A stretch of 64,000 nt of DNA from Emydura subglobosa (lineage: Eukaryota; Chordata; Testudines; Chelidae), in contig ML679960.1 in assembly GCA_007922225.1 (NCBI GenBank), positions 3,114,032 through 3,178,031 of the forward strand. The letters run 5' to 3'. Positions 34,475 to 45,361 of the stretch are shown piece after piece. Position numbers and translations under genes: made by a program. Below the pieces are notes generated by a model. It worked only from the letters and a program-made list of their open reading frames with translations, did not search any database and was not told where the DNA came from. The stretch's first letter is position 1. Each line of letters starts with the position of its first letter.

Positions 34475-36095
34475 ACACATGCTAATAAACTTACCAGAGA
34501 TCACCCCCTCCAACATGGGCTCTGGCAGGAGCAGTCCTTCAAAACCCCTGACCAACGGGGGTTTTCTTTGGTTGCAAGTTCATCATACCCTCAGCTCAGA
34601 GATAGCACCCTCCTGAAAAATTTAGTCCATCCTTTATACCTTTTGGAGGTCTTTGGACTGAAGTTTTCAGGAGCGGTAATCAGTATACAATTGGTTAATC
34701 TCCCCAGGGCATAGCTTCAAAAGGATGGATTCAGGGTCATTTACATTCCCATCACCCTCAAGTATCTCCTAAGAAATCCACTTCACATGTATTGTCCCAA
34801 AAGTCCTTTGAAGTTCCTAATATCTTCCAAAGATTGCATTAATCCTGTATTCCGGCTAACGATGTTCCATACTGTCCCACAATAGTACATAAACATTTGC
34901 ACTGTTAATACAATGAACTCCAAAAATGTTAAACTTAATTCAATAAGGTTTAACTTAATTCAATATAATTTATCCTGGATACTACAGGACATTGTCATAA
35001 TTGTCACAATACATGACAGAACAACAATATCACAACACAGAAATTGAAATAATTCAGAATTGCTTTTGATACCTTCAGGAAGACCATCTTTGGCTATAAA
35101 GCCTATTGAAGTCAATGAAAAGACTCCTGTAACTACTATTTTGAGAGCTCAAACTCTTTATCGTCACTGTAATCAAAGAGAATGCATTTATATTGTCTTT
35201 AGACAGCCCCAGCTTTGCAGGGTCTTATGCAATAAGCAATAAGGTCTGTTCTAAGCAATAAGAATTTTTATCTCTTAACAGGTGTGGCCTTAGAAAGATG
35301 AGGAAAGAAATGGATTCTGTGACTATTCATAACACTCCTCTCATTAGAAACAATGATATATTTCCCATTAACTTCAATGGAATAGAGTTGGCCCAAGAGA
35401 CACTGAACATTTGCATTTTTTCATATTCTTAATGCAAAAATAGTCATTTTGTGAAAACCGTCGATAAAGCAAAATTCAGGGGGTTCAGATTTTCATGAAA
35501 TGATAAAAATGTTCATACAAAATCCATGAAACAACAGTGGTAAATTTTACACCACTCTAGTAAAAAGCCACAGTTTTATCACTGAAACGTTGGACTTTTC
35601 AAATTTGCTATTTTTTAACAATTCAGTCAGTTTCCTCTTCAAATTAACTGAATCTAGGTAATTAAAAAGATAGAAACAACCTTTACCCAGAGTAATTAGA
35701 GTTGCTCAAACTAATGGACTATGGAATTCTCAGATGCCCTCTTAATTGCAGCTGAACAGCTATCACAGTAAAAGGAAGTTTCGGCTAACTAAAGGCTGGA
35801 GGGTAAACAAGCTGTAAGATTTGCTCTTAGTAGACAACCTGCCAAGGCCAAGCACAGAGGGTGACAGCTGTGTTCAACACCATTTTCCCCAATCTGCAAT
35901 AAATATGATAAATTAAGTGACACAAAAACAAAAACAAACGTCTTGCATATTTGTGCAAAAATATGTCACATTCCAAGTCTAGAAAAGAGGTTCCAGCAAA
36001 CATTGAAGCAATGGTGTTTCAAATGAAAATTATATTTTAAAAGCAAAGGGCTCTTTTCTTCTCCATATGAATAACTAATTCTTATAAAAAATAAG
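34475..36095. other. No recognisable feature
   Basis: AT-rich. Frames up to 124 codons (34,340-34,714, partly over the MITE) lack motifs. Confidence 0.4.
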
Positions 36096-36097
36096 GG

Positions 36098-36205
36098 ATA
36101 ATGCTCCCATTCATCAAGGCACTTAAGCACATGACTAATTTTAAGCAAATGACTTCAATACTTTTGTCCTTAATGTTAAACACATGCTTAAGTATGTTTG
36201 TGACA
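36098..36205. repeat. Palindromic 'acttaagcacatg' repeat
   Basis: 'atcaaggcacttaagcacat gactaattttaagcaaatga' followed by 'gttaaacacatgcttaagta tg' are inverted relatives; same family as 33.7 and 37.2 kb. Confidence 0.5.
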
Positions 36206-36294
36206 TGCAAATAACAGAAATACTTTCGTAAATGTAATTCAAGGACTGCATTTTCAAAGTATCCTCTGACTATCATTTAGCATGCTGAAAACTC

Positions 36295-36500
36295 TGGGCC
36301 GGGTTTTCAAAAAAGTTGAGGGTCAGATTTTCAAGTGCTCAGCACCAAATTGGGCCAGATTTTCAAACAGTTAGCGCCATTTAAGGTACCTAAATAAGAG
36401 CTAGAGTTTTAAGATCTCAAGACACAGCTTCTCCTATTTTGACACCTATTCCCAGATTTTTAAAAGATCTGCCAGTGTGCCCTACTCTTGAAAATGTGAC
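36295..36500. repeat. Dispersed 'agattttcaaa' repeat
   Basis: Contains successive 'gggttttcaaaaaagttgag', 'ggtcagattttcaagtgctcagcacc' and 'gggccagattttcaaacag' units, plus a 3' part with 'ccagatttttaaaagatctg'. It resembles the 'cctgattttcagaggtgctg' family also present at 10.45 and 59.2 kb. Boundaries are approximate. Confidence 0.45.
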
Positions 36501-36504
36501 CACA

Positions 36505-37190
36505 TACTGAGTTGTCTAAATGGGATATGAGCTCCTTTGAAAATACGGTCATATATAACCACATTTTTAGATGCATATCTTTGGGTTACCATGTTTTTCA
36601 CTGTAATACTCAGATTTGAATGTGTAAATAAGGTAATTTATTATCACAAATGTATTATGAAAAATGAGCTTCTCAGTATGCAAAAATATATAGCAGTTAA
36701 AAATTGCATGTCCAAACATTCAATCATGCAGTTTTAGGCCTGCTAATTCAGACGTCTTTTTTGAAAATATGCCTGAAACATCTAATTCAGTTGATAAGGA
36801 ATTTTGCATACCCAGTCATGTGCCTATCTAAGCTAAATGCACACATAAAGCATCAGTAAACATTCAAAACTGTTTTGTGCTGACATTTGCAAGAGGATCA
36901 CCAATGCTTTCTCATTAACATATATAAAGCCGCCTATTATTGCCTTAATTTGCAGCATTCTTTCTAAAATTCTTTCTTTCCATCATTTTAACTAAGCCTG
37001 GTCTCTGGCACCAAAAAGAGAATTAACAGCAGTCAAAAAACCAATTTTTACTGCTGCTGATATATAACAATGTTAATTACCTTACAATATGAACACTTTT
37101 TCTCCAAATACACCAACTCCACACATATATTATCTATGTGACTATCTCTCTGAGATAGTGAAAGAGTAAAACAAATACATAAATGAGACA
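36505..37190. other. No recognisable feature
   Basis: AT-rich sequence without recognised features. Confidence 0.4.
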
Positions 37191-37194
37191 CTGG

Positions 37195-37350
37195 ACATGA
37201 TTCAGGAAAGCATTTAAGCATGTGCTTAAAACTATTTAGATTCAGGACAGGACTATAAGCACATGCTTAAGTCCTGTTGATCTAGTGTTAAGCCCATGTT
37301 TAAGTGCTGTCCTGAATAGAGATGCTTTTCTGAATTGGTGCCTGTGTGTC
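37195..37350. repeat. Palindromic 'aagcatgtgctta' element, fullest copy
   Basis: The sequence opens 'gattcaggaaagcatttaag catgtgctta' and closes 'agtgctgtcctgaatagaga tgcttttctgaatt'; the middle holds 'aagcacatgcttaagtcctg' facing 'gttaagcccatgtttaagtg'. The whole is close to a long inverted repeat, typical of a MITE. Related copies lie at 5.7, 33.7 and 36.1 kb. Confidence 0.6.
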
Positions 37351-37620
37351 CTATTAGGGTCAAAACATTGTAACTTGCACTTTTCAATATATATGAAGAG
37401 AAGATATGAAATATTTTGGATTTAGAATATCAAATTTGGAAACATTTTCATTTGCTTGGACATTGAGATATAAATTGAATGTAGGGCCTGCTTAAGAATA
37501 AGCTATATGCTCATTGAAGAAGTATTTCATAGCAGATCAGACACCGGTGATTTTTTACATTATCAGTGGGATTTTCAAAAGCACTCATATTAGCATAACT
37601 CTACTCACACCAAAGTCAAC

Positions 37621-37625
37621 ATGGG
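37621..37625. repeat. Probable target-site duplication (left)
   Basis: atggg here and gtggg at 38,657-38,661 match at four of five positions and bracket the LTR exactly. Confidence 0.55.
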
Positions 37626-38656
37626 TGTAAGACACTGTACCCCATGTACACCCTTATGGTGTGATTGTGTATCATTCATATTCACCTTTACAGTGTAACT
37701 GTGTATTGTCTAATGCAAAATGTGTCATGTAAGGTGTTTTTGGAATGCTCATGACACACTGAACATTATTGTTATGGTCGTATGTTTCCTGCAATGTCAC
37801 CTATGTATAGATATGAAACTCTGCTATGCAATATTCCCAAATGTGTGTCTCACATGGCTTGAATAGATCCAGGCAAACACAAAACAGTGGAGAGTTCACG
37901 CCTTACAAAGGCATGCATACAGGAACAATGGACTGGCCTAAGCATCTGATAAGGCGACACTCATTTGGCTCAAGTCGAGGAAACCATGCCCATTGCTGGA
38001 CGTGGCCGATCACCTGACCCCAGGGGGTGACGAGGAAACATGTTAAAGTCAGAGGCATTTTTAATCCATCTATGAAGAACCAACAAGCAACTGACAGACT
38101 GTCTACGGTGGGGGGGGAGGGCTGGCTGAGGGAGTCAGCTCAGCCAGCCTGTGTGGTAAAATTAACCATCAAAGACTGAAAGGCTACTGAAGTGTTTAGT
38201 TTAGCATGCAATTTCTTTTATTTCTTCCTGATCAATATGACTCATATTACTCTGGTTTATAATCACTTAAAATCTGTCTGTACTTAATAAACTTATTTGT
38301 TTGTTTTATCTAAAGCAGTGCATGTGGTTTGGGTTTGTACAGATACTTTGTTTAGAGTGACAGTGCTGGTGCATAGCAATTTCTTCGATAAACTGACTGA
38401 CCAATAAACTTGCAGAATTCAGTGGGCAGCACTGAACTCCATAAAACAGCAGTTCCTAGGGTTGCATCTGGATCTGGGGATGGTGGCGGGTGGAAGACAC
38501 ACTATTGAAAAATTCCATGAGTGACTGCCTAGAAGCACTCACTCACTAAAATAGGAGCCACTTATCTGCAAGAGGCTGTGAGCGAACAGACCCAGGAGTG
38601 GGGGGTTTGGGTGACGCAGAGATATACCAGTCCAGATTGCAGAGGGGAACGTCACA
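37626..38656 (+). mobile_element. Solo LTR, 1,031 bp (copy A)
   Basis: Starts tgtaagacactgtacccc and ends gaacgtcaca; the partner copy at 53.8 kb starts TGTGACAC, so the family ends are TGTGAC...GTCACA. A poly(A) signal aataaa lies at 38,286-38,291. The whole length aligns block by block with the minus-strand LTR at 51,664-53,789: 'gtgattgtgtatcattcata', 'aaggtgtttttggaatg', 'gaaactctgctatg', 'gaatagatccaggcaaaca', 'acaatggactggcct', 'cttttatttcttcctgatca', 'aagcagtgcatgtggttt', 'agttcctagggttgcatctg', 'aagcactcactcact' and 'cccaggagtgggggg'. No second LTR or internal genes are present. A 63-codon frame here (37,826-38,017) is not a gene. Confidence 0.85.
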
Positions 38657-38659
38657 GTG

Positions 38660-39625
38660 GGTTTTACCACTGATTTCAATAGAAGAGTGAAGCCTGTGCT
38701 AAGTGACTTTGAAATTCCCTCCCGAAACATATTAGTATAGTGTCATTTCTTCTTTATAGAATTTAGTGTTTTTCTTACACTTTTGCTTTTATACCTTGTG
38801 TTATAGGTGTTTGTGGGATTTTTGTGGATGCCTTTTTAACTTTGTGAAGAGTTTGTTATCTGAGTTTGTTAGTTTGTAATTATAGGTTAAGGATATAAAG
38901 TGAATGTAATATAATAGATGCATAAATGCCAACTTTATAAGCAGCCACTGAAGTACATCTCTTTAAAAACATTGTCCTCATAAGTGCAGCATACTGCACA
39001 TAAACACATGAAAAGGAGACAAAAACACGCAGAAATTAAATTTCAGTAATTGGCAACTTTGTAATACTGTGCTTTGAAGCAAAATAGAAGTTACTGATAT
39101 ATTTTTTCCACAGTAAGGAAAATAGTGCTCTGTCACTTTACGTGTGAGTCTGTGAAGCATTCTCAAAATTTACCTTACAACTATAAATATATCATATTTG
39201 CTGTTGGATTTATGGAGGCTGAATATTTTGTCTCTGGAAATATTCCTTCAACTCAAAAATTGTCTACCTGTTATTTGTCTTTCCGGCCAGTCCTTAGTCA
39301 TTACCCTAATGTTGTCTATTGCTTTCAGTTGATGTCAGATCCATTTCAATAATGTCATGAAAACATAAATTCTTCTTTGTTCTCTCAAATTTCTTCTGCT
39401 GGGACAAGTTTCAAGCCACATTTTCTTGAGGAGGGAATGTGTGCTCAAACCTGAACTATGAAACTCACGGTACAGTTATAACCTAGCTAGCCACACATTC
39501 CAGAACACCACTCCAGACTGATCCCAGCTAAACGTATTCACACCAAGTGCTGCACTACCTGAACTCTGACAGAAGACACCAAAAAAAAAAGATGTTTCAC
39601 CACTGCAGGGCTCTTTCCCAACCAT
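38660..39625. other. No recognisable feature
   Basis: AT-rich sequence without recognised features. Confidence 0.4.
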
Positions 39626-39627
39626 AG

Positions 39628-39635
39628 GTATGGTT
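39628..39635. repeat. 8-bp target-site duplication (left)
   Basis: gtatggtt here and gtatggac at 40,018-40,025 match at the first six of eight positions. Confidence 0.55.
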
Positions 39636-40017
39636 TAGGGATGAAAAAGCCTAAACGTTTAAACGGTGATCAGCTGTTTAAAAGTTTTAAACCCATTTAA
39701 ATCCATTTCAACTGGGGGGATAGAAAAACAGCAGCTGGGCTTGGCTCCCCGCAAGCAAGAGCAGCTGGGCAGCTCGTGCTCAGGGGGAGGCGCTGAGCCC
39801 AGTGTGGGAGGGGAGCCCCAGCTGGGCTCAGCTCAGCTCCCCATAGTGCGAGCTGCCCAGATATGGATCTACATATGTGGTGGGAGGGAAGCCTCGGGTA
39901 GGCAGCTCTCACTTGGCAGTGAGGAGTCGAGCCCAGCATGGCTCCCCCCCACCACACGTTTAACCGTTTAAACGTTCTATATTTAGATTCTTAATTAAAC
40001 AAATGTTTACATCCCTA
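39636..40017. mobile_element. hAT-like non-autonomous transposon, 382 bp
   Basis: Termini are tagggatgaaaa on the left and tttacatccctagta-type on the right; the reverse complement of the right end reads tagggatgtaaac, so the inverted repeats share TAGGGATG. Flanking 8-bp near-duplications suit the hAT superfamily. The interior is flanked by inner palindromes built on 'acgtttaaacggt' (39,654-39,668) and 'aaccgtttaaacgttc' (39,962-39,977), and its GC-rich core ('gggcagctcgtgctcagg', 'gctgggctcagctcagctcc') contrasts with its AT-rich ends. There is no transposase. Frames of 86-101 codons over the core are composition artefacts. Confidence 0.7.
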
Positions 40018-40024
40018 GTATGGA

Positions 40025-41095
40025 CTGGGGACTGCTGACTGCAGGCTTTGAATGCTACGGGCAAATGCTTGTTGTTATTAAAGACCTCGTTAAATAGCAT
40101 TCAACTAGTACCTACCAGTATACCCATCAGAAAACTAGCCTTCACACAAATTCCCTAACCCAAGTTCCAGCCTAACCACAAGAACCTCCTGAAATCCCGC
40201 CCAGCAACCCAGCAATTTACTCCAACCTACTTCTAAGCTGCCTAATCCATCTGTCCTTACCCCGGTTTGAAATCAGCCATCCTTCACAGCTGCAGAACCC
40301 TTGCACTCCTCCTCAGCAAACATTTGCACTGGCATTTTTATCATTTTGTAACGCGGAGCCCACTTAGTGCATTTCTTTGTTGGAAAGGTGGGGGGGGTCA
40401 CATTTTTTTAAATTTTATTGTATTCCCTTCCCCGTCTTGGAAGCAAGGCAAAGGGGAAAGATGATTATGACAGTTTGGGATTCACTGTTGAGTAGGAGAA
40501 AATGTCGTAACTAAGGGAAATGACTTTGTGAAGCCTGCAAGTGGCCCACTGGCAGTATGTACTCAGCGCATGCTCACGTCAGCATCTGACAGCATACAAG
40601 TGGACAGGTCACATTCAAGAGTGTTTTAGCTGCATATTAAAAACCGTCAGATGCTGACTGGAATACATGCTACAGGGAGGCTGCTGATGGTGCCCAAATT
40701 TATTCTCTTGTAATTTGCTTCTCATAGTATTGTAAATGAATATTGTCCTACAGCATTAAACTGTTTGTCCCACTGTGACAATGAAGTAGTTAACATCCCC
40801 TGTTAATAAAAGATAACAATCATAATAATTAATAATATTATATCTGAGTGCATTACACACCTCAGATTCAATCATGCTTACCATAGCACCACTGGGATCT
40901 CACTTGGAACGGCAGACCTAGCTTTTTCCCTATCACTAATGCTCTTGCCTGACTTTAGTACTTTATTAAGCTTATCTTGACCATGTGTCTAGTACATAGC
41001 CAAAAATATTACTGGCTCTGGCCCATCTATTTACAAAAGTAGAAAGGCAACTTGACTAGAGACCCGGCCAAAAAGCATATCTAACTCTATAAACA
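40025..41095. other. No recognisable feature
   Basis: No gene or repeat family recognised. Confidence 0.4.
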
Positions 41096-41099
41096 CCTG

Positions 41100-41315
41100 T
41101 GTTTATTATATCTTTTATGCTATGATTAGCATTGCTATCTGTATTGTGATAACCCCAACACCAGTAAGGTTCAAGGTCCCATCGTGGTAGACACTGTACA
41201 CACATTGTAAGAGGCTGTCCCTGCCCCAAAGATCTTACAGTCTAAGGCAAGACAGAATAAGTGGGTGCAACAAAGAAAGGGAAAAAGTCAGGGATAGAGG
41301 CTTAGGAGAGTAATG
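41100..41315 (+). repeat. Dispersed repeat fragment, LINE 3'-tail type
   Basis: Contains 'ccccaacaccagtaaggttc aaggtcccatcgtggtagac actgtacacacattgtaaga ggctgtccctgccccaaaga tcttacagtctaaggcaaga'. The order 'cccattgtg-taggcactgtacaaacac ... gtccctgccccaaagagctta' is a very common dispersed sequence in turtle and crocodilian genomes. A related fragment occurs near 2,800. I recognise the family but cannot name it with confidence. Confidence 0.55.
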
Positions 41316-41326
41316 CCACGGACATG

Positions 41327-42050
41327 TGTGACAGGCTCCAGACATCCCAAGGAGACAAAAGGAGGCCTGAACTCCAAAAAATAAGCCATTGAAGTAATAT
41401 GCACTATTACTGTACTCTACAAGTGTATCAGAAAAGGTTTTTTATGAGCTGGTGAGACATTGGTAATTAATATCACTGTGAACTGTATGTATTGACAATA
41501 TATTAGGAATTATGAATACTCCTGATATTATGCCTTAAAATCTGTGATTAAACAAACAAAGGGAGAACCAGGTTTTCTCCCAGACAGGAGGGAAGGTTGC
41601 TATTTACCTGTCTCCAATGCAAATTAAGCATTATGGAATCAAAACAATGGAAGTTCCATTTATGTAGGAATCTGCCAGGGGATGGGACGTCAACAGGAAG
41701 GGATGAACAGCGGAGAGTCATCCTGACTCTGGGACACAACGAGTTTTGGGAAATATAAGCAGAAGCGAAAAGCCATTTTAGTATCTTTCACCTGAGGGGA
41801 CAAAGAAACCAAACACTTCAGGTTTTGTGTTTTGGAACCTGGCTAAGAACTGGCAAGCTTCGCTTAAATATCTGTTCCTTGTTAATATACTATTTTTATT
41901 TTATTACACAACCATCTCAGAGCTGTGTTCCAAACTCAAGAGTAAAATCCACAGCCAGACTAACTAAAGGAAGAGCAAACTTGAGAAGGTTTTGTGAATG
42001 ATGCAGTGAGAAGAGCTGAGCACTGCAGAGGAGACAATCTTAGGTAGATG
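41327..42050 (+). mobile_element. Possible LTR
   Basis: Begins tgtgacaggctccagacatc, which matches the TGTGAC start seen in other LTRs here, and carries an AT-rich 'gttaatatactatttttatt' region at about 41,882 like the poly(A) region of such LTRs. The right end and target duplications could not be fixed, so this remains tentative. A 63-codon frame within is not a gene. Confidence 0.35.
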
Positions 42051-42395
42051 CAAGACTGGAAGGGTTTTTGGTGTCACCAAACAAAGTCTTGGCATAGCCT
42101 ATGTAAAGATTAGCTTGTGTGGGGAACAAAGGACATATGGGAAAGGACACAGAAATAAGGACTTTATGCAATGTGAAGAAAGTTAATTTGAGATGCAAAG
42201 AGTTTTAGGAGAAAAAGTTCATAAACCATAACATCATTGCTTGTGAATCCAGATACTATCTATCAACCAAGTTAATATGGACTTTTTTTTTTAAACAGGC
42301 AAAGATATTTTAGCAATGTCAAAGCCTAAACAATTATAATGGAATATGAGATTTTTTAATATCCATGAAACCCACAGATACTCTGCTCCTTTAAG

Positions 42396-42692
42396 ACCTG
42401 GTCTATACTAGAAACTTACATCAGCATAGCTACATTTCTCAGGGGTGTGAAAAATCCATACCCTTGAGTGACGTAGCTATACCAACCCAACCTCCTGGTG
42501 TAGACAGTGCTAGGTCAATAGAAGAATTCTTCCATTGACCTAGGTACCGCCTCTCGGGGAGGTGGATTACTTACAGCAGTGAAGCTACTGCCTCTCAGAG
42601 AGGTGGATTACTCACCCCTCCCCTCGGCATAGGTAGTATGTACACTGAAGCACTGCAGCTGCACCACTGTAGCATTTAAACATATCCTAAGT
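42396..42692. mobile_element. MITE-like element
   Basis: The left end is ctggtctatactagaaac and the right end region is ccactgtagcatttaaacat. The interior holds the palindrome 'gtcaatagaagaattcttcc attgac' (about 42,513-42,538, a nearly perfect inverted repeat around gaattc), and a 'cgcctctcggggaggtggat tact' unit repeated as 'tgcctctcagagaggtggat tact' about 45 bases later. It is a non-coding palindromic element, of a kind common in turtles and related to others here by its 'tctayact' end. Confidence 0.65.
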
Positions 42693-42699
42693 CTGTTTT

Positions 42700-42960
42700 G
42701 TGCCATTCCAGCAATGCAAAGCAGACATAAACCTTGCTTAAATGGCCAGATGAAGATTTCCCTGGTGTGATGAACATCCATGGGTGGAGTAGATCCTCTG
42801 CATTCACACAGATACTCATGGATATTTTGTGGTTTTGTCTTTTGGAAGAGACGTAAAACTGAGACCCTGACCTAAAAAAAGAGGATGGATGGGGCTTCCC
42901 TGACCCCAGCTGCTCTAATGGATGCCCACTGGCCGCTGATATAATTTAGCGTAGCCTTCA
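42700..42960. repeat. Old dispersed-repeat fragments
   Basis: At 42,705-42,760, 'gccattccagcaatgcaaag cagacataaaccttgctta' matches 'tcatgcaaagcagccataaa ccaagctta' at 62,545. At 42,836-42,880, 'tcttttggaagagacgtaaa actgagaccctgacc' resembles the conserved 3' tail of vertebrate L2-like LINEs or SINEs ('gatgagacgtaaaaccgagg'). Both are short. Confidence 0.4.
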
Positions 42961-42964
42961 GGCT

Positions 42965-43485
42965 ATTCTAACGTATGCTAAGGGATTGGAAGTTAATGGA
43001 TCTACATCAGTTTTGCACCAGCTGAGGTTCATAAAAGATGAAAAATTATTTATTTTAATACTTTTATTAAAATGATGGGTTTAAGGCAAGGGGCCAGGAT
43101 TGAGTTTTGAGGAAGCTCCACACAGTAACAAAATGGTTTACGTGAACTCAGCTATGGAATACATTCTTGGTCTTAATTACACTGAAAATCTAGAACATGT
43201 GGTTGATAAGTGAGAGCAGAATGAATCCCTTAGGTGCCAGCTGTAACTTGCCTGGTATGGCAACTTCAGACTAGATTTAAAAAAAAAAAACAACAAAAAA
43301 AAACATGCCTTGTAGAGAAGGAATCAACAGAGCTACGGGGGAAAGAACTTATTACAAAACAGGCTTGAAACCTAGTGTAGGAGTACATGAGAAGATAAGA
43401 ACTGATTTCACTGAATAATACCCCGGTTCTTCAGGAATTTCCTCCTAGATGATTAAATTGACTCCAGTAGAGAGATTCACACAGG
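42965..43485. other. No recognisable feature; A-rich run at 43,279
   Basis: AT-rich sequence with an interrupted A run (about 43,279-43,302). No gene or repeat family recognised. Confidence 0.4.
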
Positions 43486-43489
43486 TTAC

Positions 43490-43730
43490 ATCTGCATTAG
43501 AATAAAAGCTGCATGGCATGGCCCCAGGTGGCCTGGGTTTGCTGACTTGGGTTCAAGGGGCTCAGGCTGTGGGGCTAAAAATTGCAATTTAGATGTTTGG
43601 GTTCCCCATTCACAGGGTCCCAGAGCTTTGGCTCCAGTCCAAGACCAAAATGTCTACACAGCAATGTTACAGCCCCTCAGCCCAAGCAAGGTGACCCAGG
43701 CCAGCTGCAGGCATTTAATTCCCCTAGAGA
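43490..43730. mobile_element. Palindromic MITE, copy 2
   Basis: The first half has 'gggtttgctgacttgggttc', 'ggggctcaggctgtggggct' and 'aaaattgcaatttagatgttt'. After the central 'cagggtcccagagctttggc' the second half runs back with 'tccagtccaagaccaaaatg tctacacagcaatg', 'ttacagcccctcagcccaag' and 'gacccaggccagctgcag'. The halves are largely complementary, so the element could fold into one long hairpin. Same family as 34,237-34,470. Confidence 0.65.
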
Positions 43731-43734
43731 CTCT

Positions 43735-44860
43735 GTGCTCAACAAACTGAAAACAGTAAAATTTATTTCATATGAATAAAACCTGAGTAATCATGTTCAG
43801 TGTGTGAGAAGTCCAGGTGGGTTGGGGGAGGTGAAATCCACCTCACAATAGGGAGTCCAGCTCGAGGCTGCAATACAGCCACCCCTTTGTGGCTCCTATT
43901 CCAGTCTATATACTCAGGTGGCCTATACAACAGGCTGGCAGTGTTTGGCTGGCAAACCATATATTGATCTGGCTGACAATGAGTCAAATACATTCATTTG
44001 ATTCACTGAGGCAAACGGCTTGTTACTTCACCTGCATATAAAGGAGGTGGGAGTGGCTCTCTAAGAAGAGGATCTAGTGTGGAGGCTGACTAGTCCTGAG
44101 GGAGGAACCCTGGGAGCAATCAAGCCTGCACTTAACATAGTTTTTTTATTGATAATTTTTTTAAATTAATAAATCCCAACAAAGAAAGGGTGAGTTTTGT
44201 GATCTGCAGCATATAGCCTTTGGTAAGCCCCAACTCCTCCACACTACTTGCACAAGGGGCCATGGCTCCACTTACATAAAAATCCCAAGGACCTTTCCTG
44301 TGCCTTCTCATGGCCATCTCATCTCTGCAACAGCCTATGGAAGGCTGGTACAGAGACCTTTTCCGTAATGCATCCCTGCTGCATGTCCATTCTGCCTACA
44401 TCCCCTCTAAGCATATCTGGTACAATGCTTAAAGTGGGGCAAACTGCCTTTCAGGCTCACTCTGCAAAGGAGTGATTTCAGCTTCAACAAAATACTTCAC
44501 AATTGAATTTTTGACTCATCTCAGTCTAGATGGCTCCACAATGGACCTGATTCTGTTCTCATTTGTTCCGGTAAGACCAGGGGTAACTCCACTGAAGTCA
44601 GAGTTACTGTGATGTAAGATTAGATTCAGGTACTATGTTCTAATCAGTGGCAGAAGGACAACCCATAAATGTGGTATGTGGCCTGGTTTTTTACCTGATG
44701 TAACTCATCATCACAGTATCTTTCCTCTCAGGGTCAGCGCGCAAATGAACGTTCTCATCTTTGAATTTGATTCTATTTCCAATAGTCTCATTCAAATTCA
44801 TTTTACTTGTAAAATATTTCCTTTTGACCTTCACTGCTTATTCCAGTAATTCACTCCACC
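43735..44860. other. No recognisable feature
   Basis: No gene or repeat family recognised. Frames of 61-76 codons lack motifs. Confidence 0.4.
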
Positions 44861-44861
44861 T

Positions 44862-45360
44862 ACCATCATTGATGAGGCCGCATTTGGAGTATTGTGTCCA
44901 GTTTTGGGCCCCCCACTACAAAAAGCATGTGGAGAAGTTGGAGAGAGTCCAGCGGAGGGCAACAAAAATGATTAGGGAGCTGGCGCACAAGACGTATGAG
45001 GAGAGGCTGAGGGAACTAGGCTTGTTTAGCCTGCAGAAGAGAAGAATGAGGGGGGATTTGACAGCAGCCTTTAACTACCTGAAAGGAGGTTCCAGGGAGG
45101 ATGGAGCTAGGCTGTTCTCAGTGGTGGCAGACAACAGAACAAGGAGCAACAGTCTCAAGTTGAAGGGGGGGAGATCTAGGTTGGACATTAAGAAAAAGTT
45201 TTTCTCTAGGAGGGTGGTGAAGCACTGGAATGGGTTACCTAGGGAGGTGGTGGAATCTCCATCCTTAGAGGTTTTTAAACTGCGGTTTGACAAAACCCTC
45301 ACTAGGATTATTTAGCTGAGATTAGTCCTGCTTTGAGCAGGGGGTTGGACTAGATGACCA
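44862..45360 (+). mobile_element. CR1 LINE 3' fragment with open RT C-terminus
   Basis: The best-preserved coding remnant in the window. An uninterrupted 184-codon frame (44,761-45,315) contains, from about residue 37, the CR1 RT C-terminal region: [111 protein letters not shown], and a stop at 45,313-45,315. The first 36 or so codons come from flanking DNA, so this is not a gene start. The fragment is 5'-truncated and lacks the catalytic motifs. The 3' end stops at 'gggttggactagatgacc' without the usual octamers. Its intactness suggests it is younger than the other CR1 copies here. Confidence 0.95.
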
Positions 45361-45361
45361 T

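Noticed and set aside
33735..37350. CRISPR-like array from repeated 'aagcatgtgctta' units
   Set aside because: Units are palindromic, irregularly spaced over kilobases and embedded in vertebrate repeats; no regular spacers or cas genes.
44761..45315. 184-codon frame as a host gene
   Set aside because: From residue 37 on it is the CR1 reverse-transcriptase C-terminus; the start codon lies in unrelated flanking DNA.
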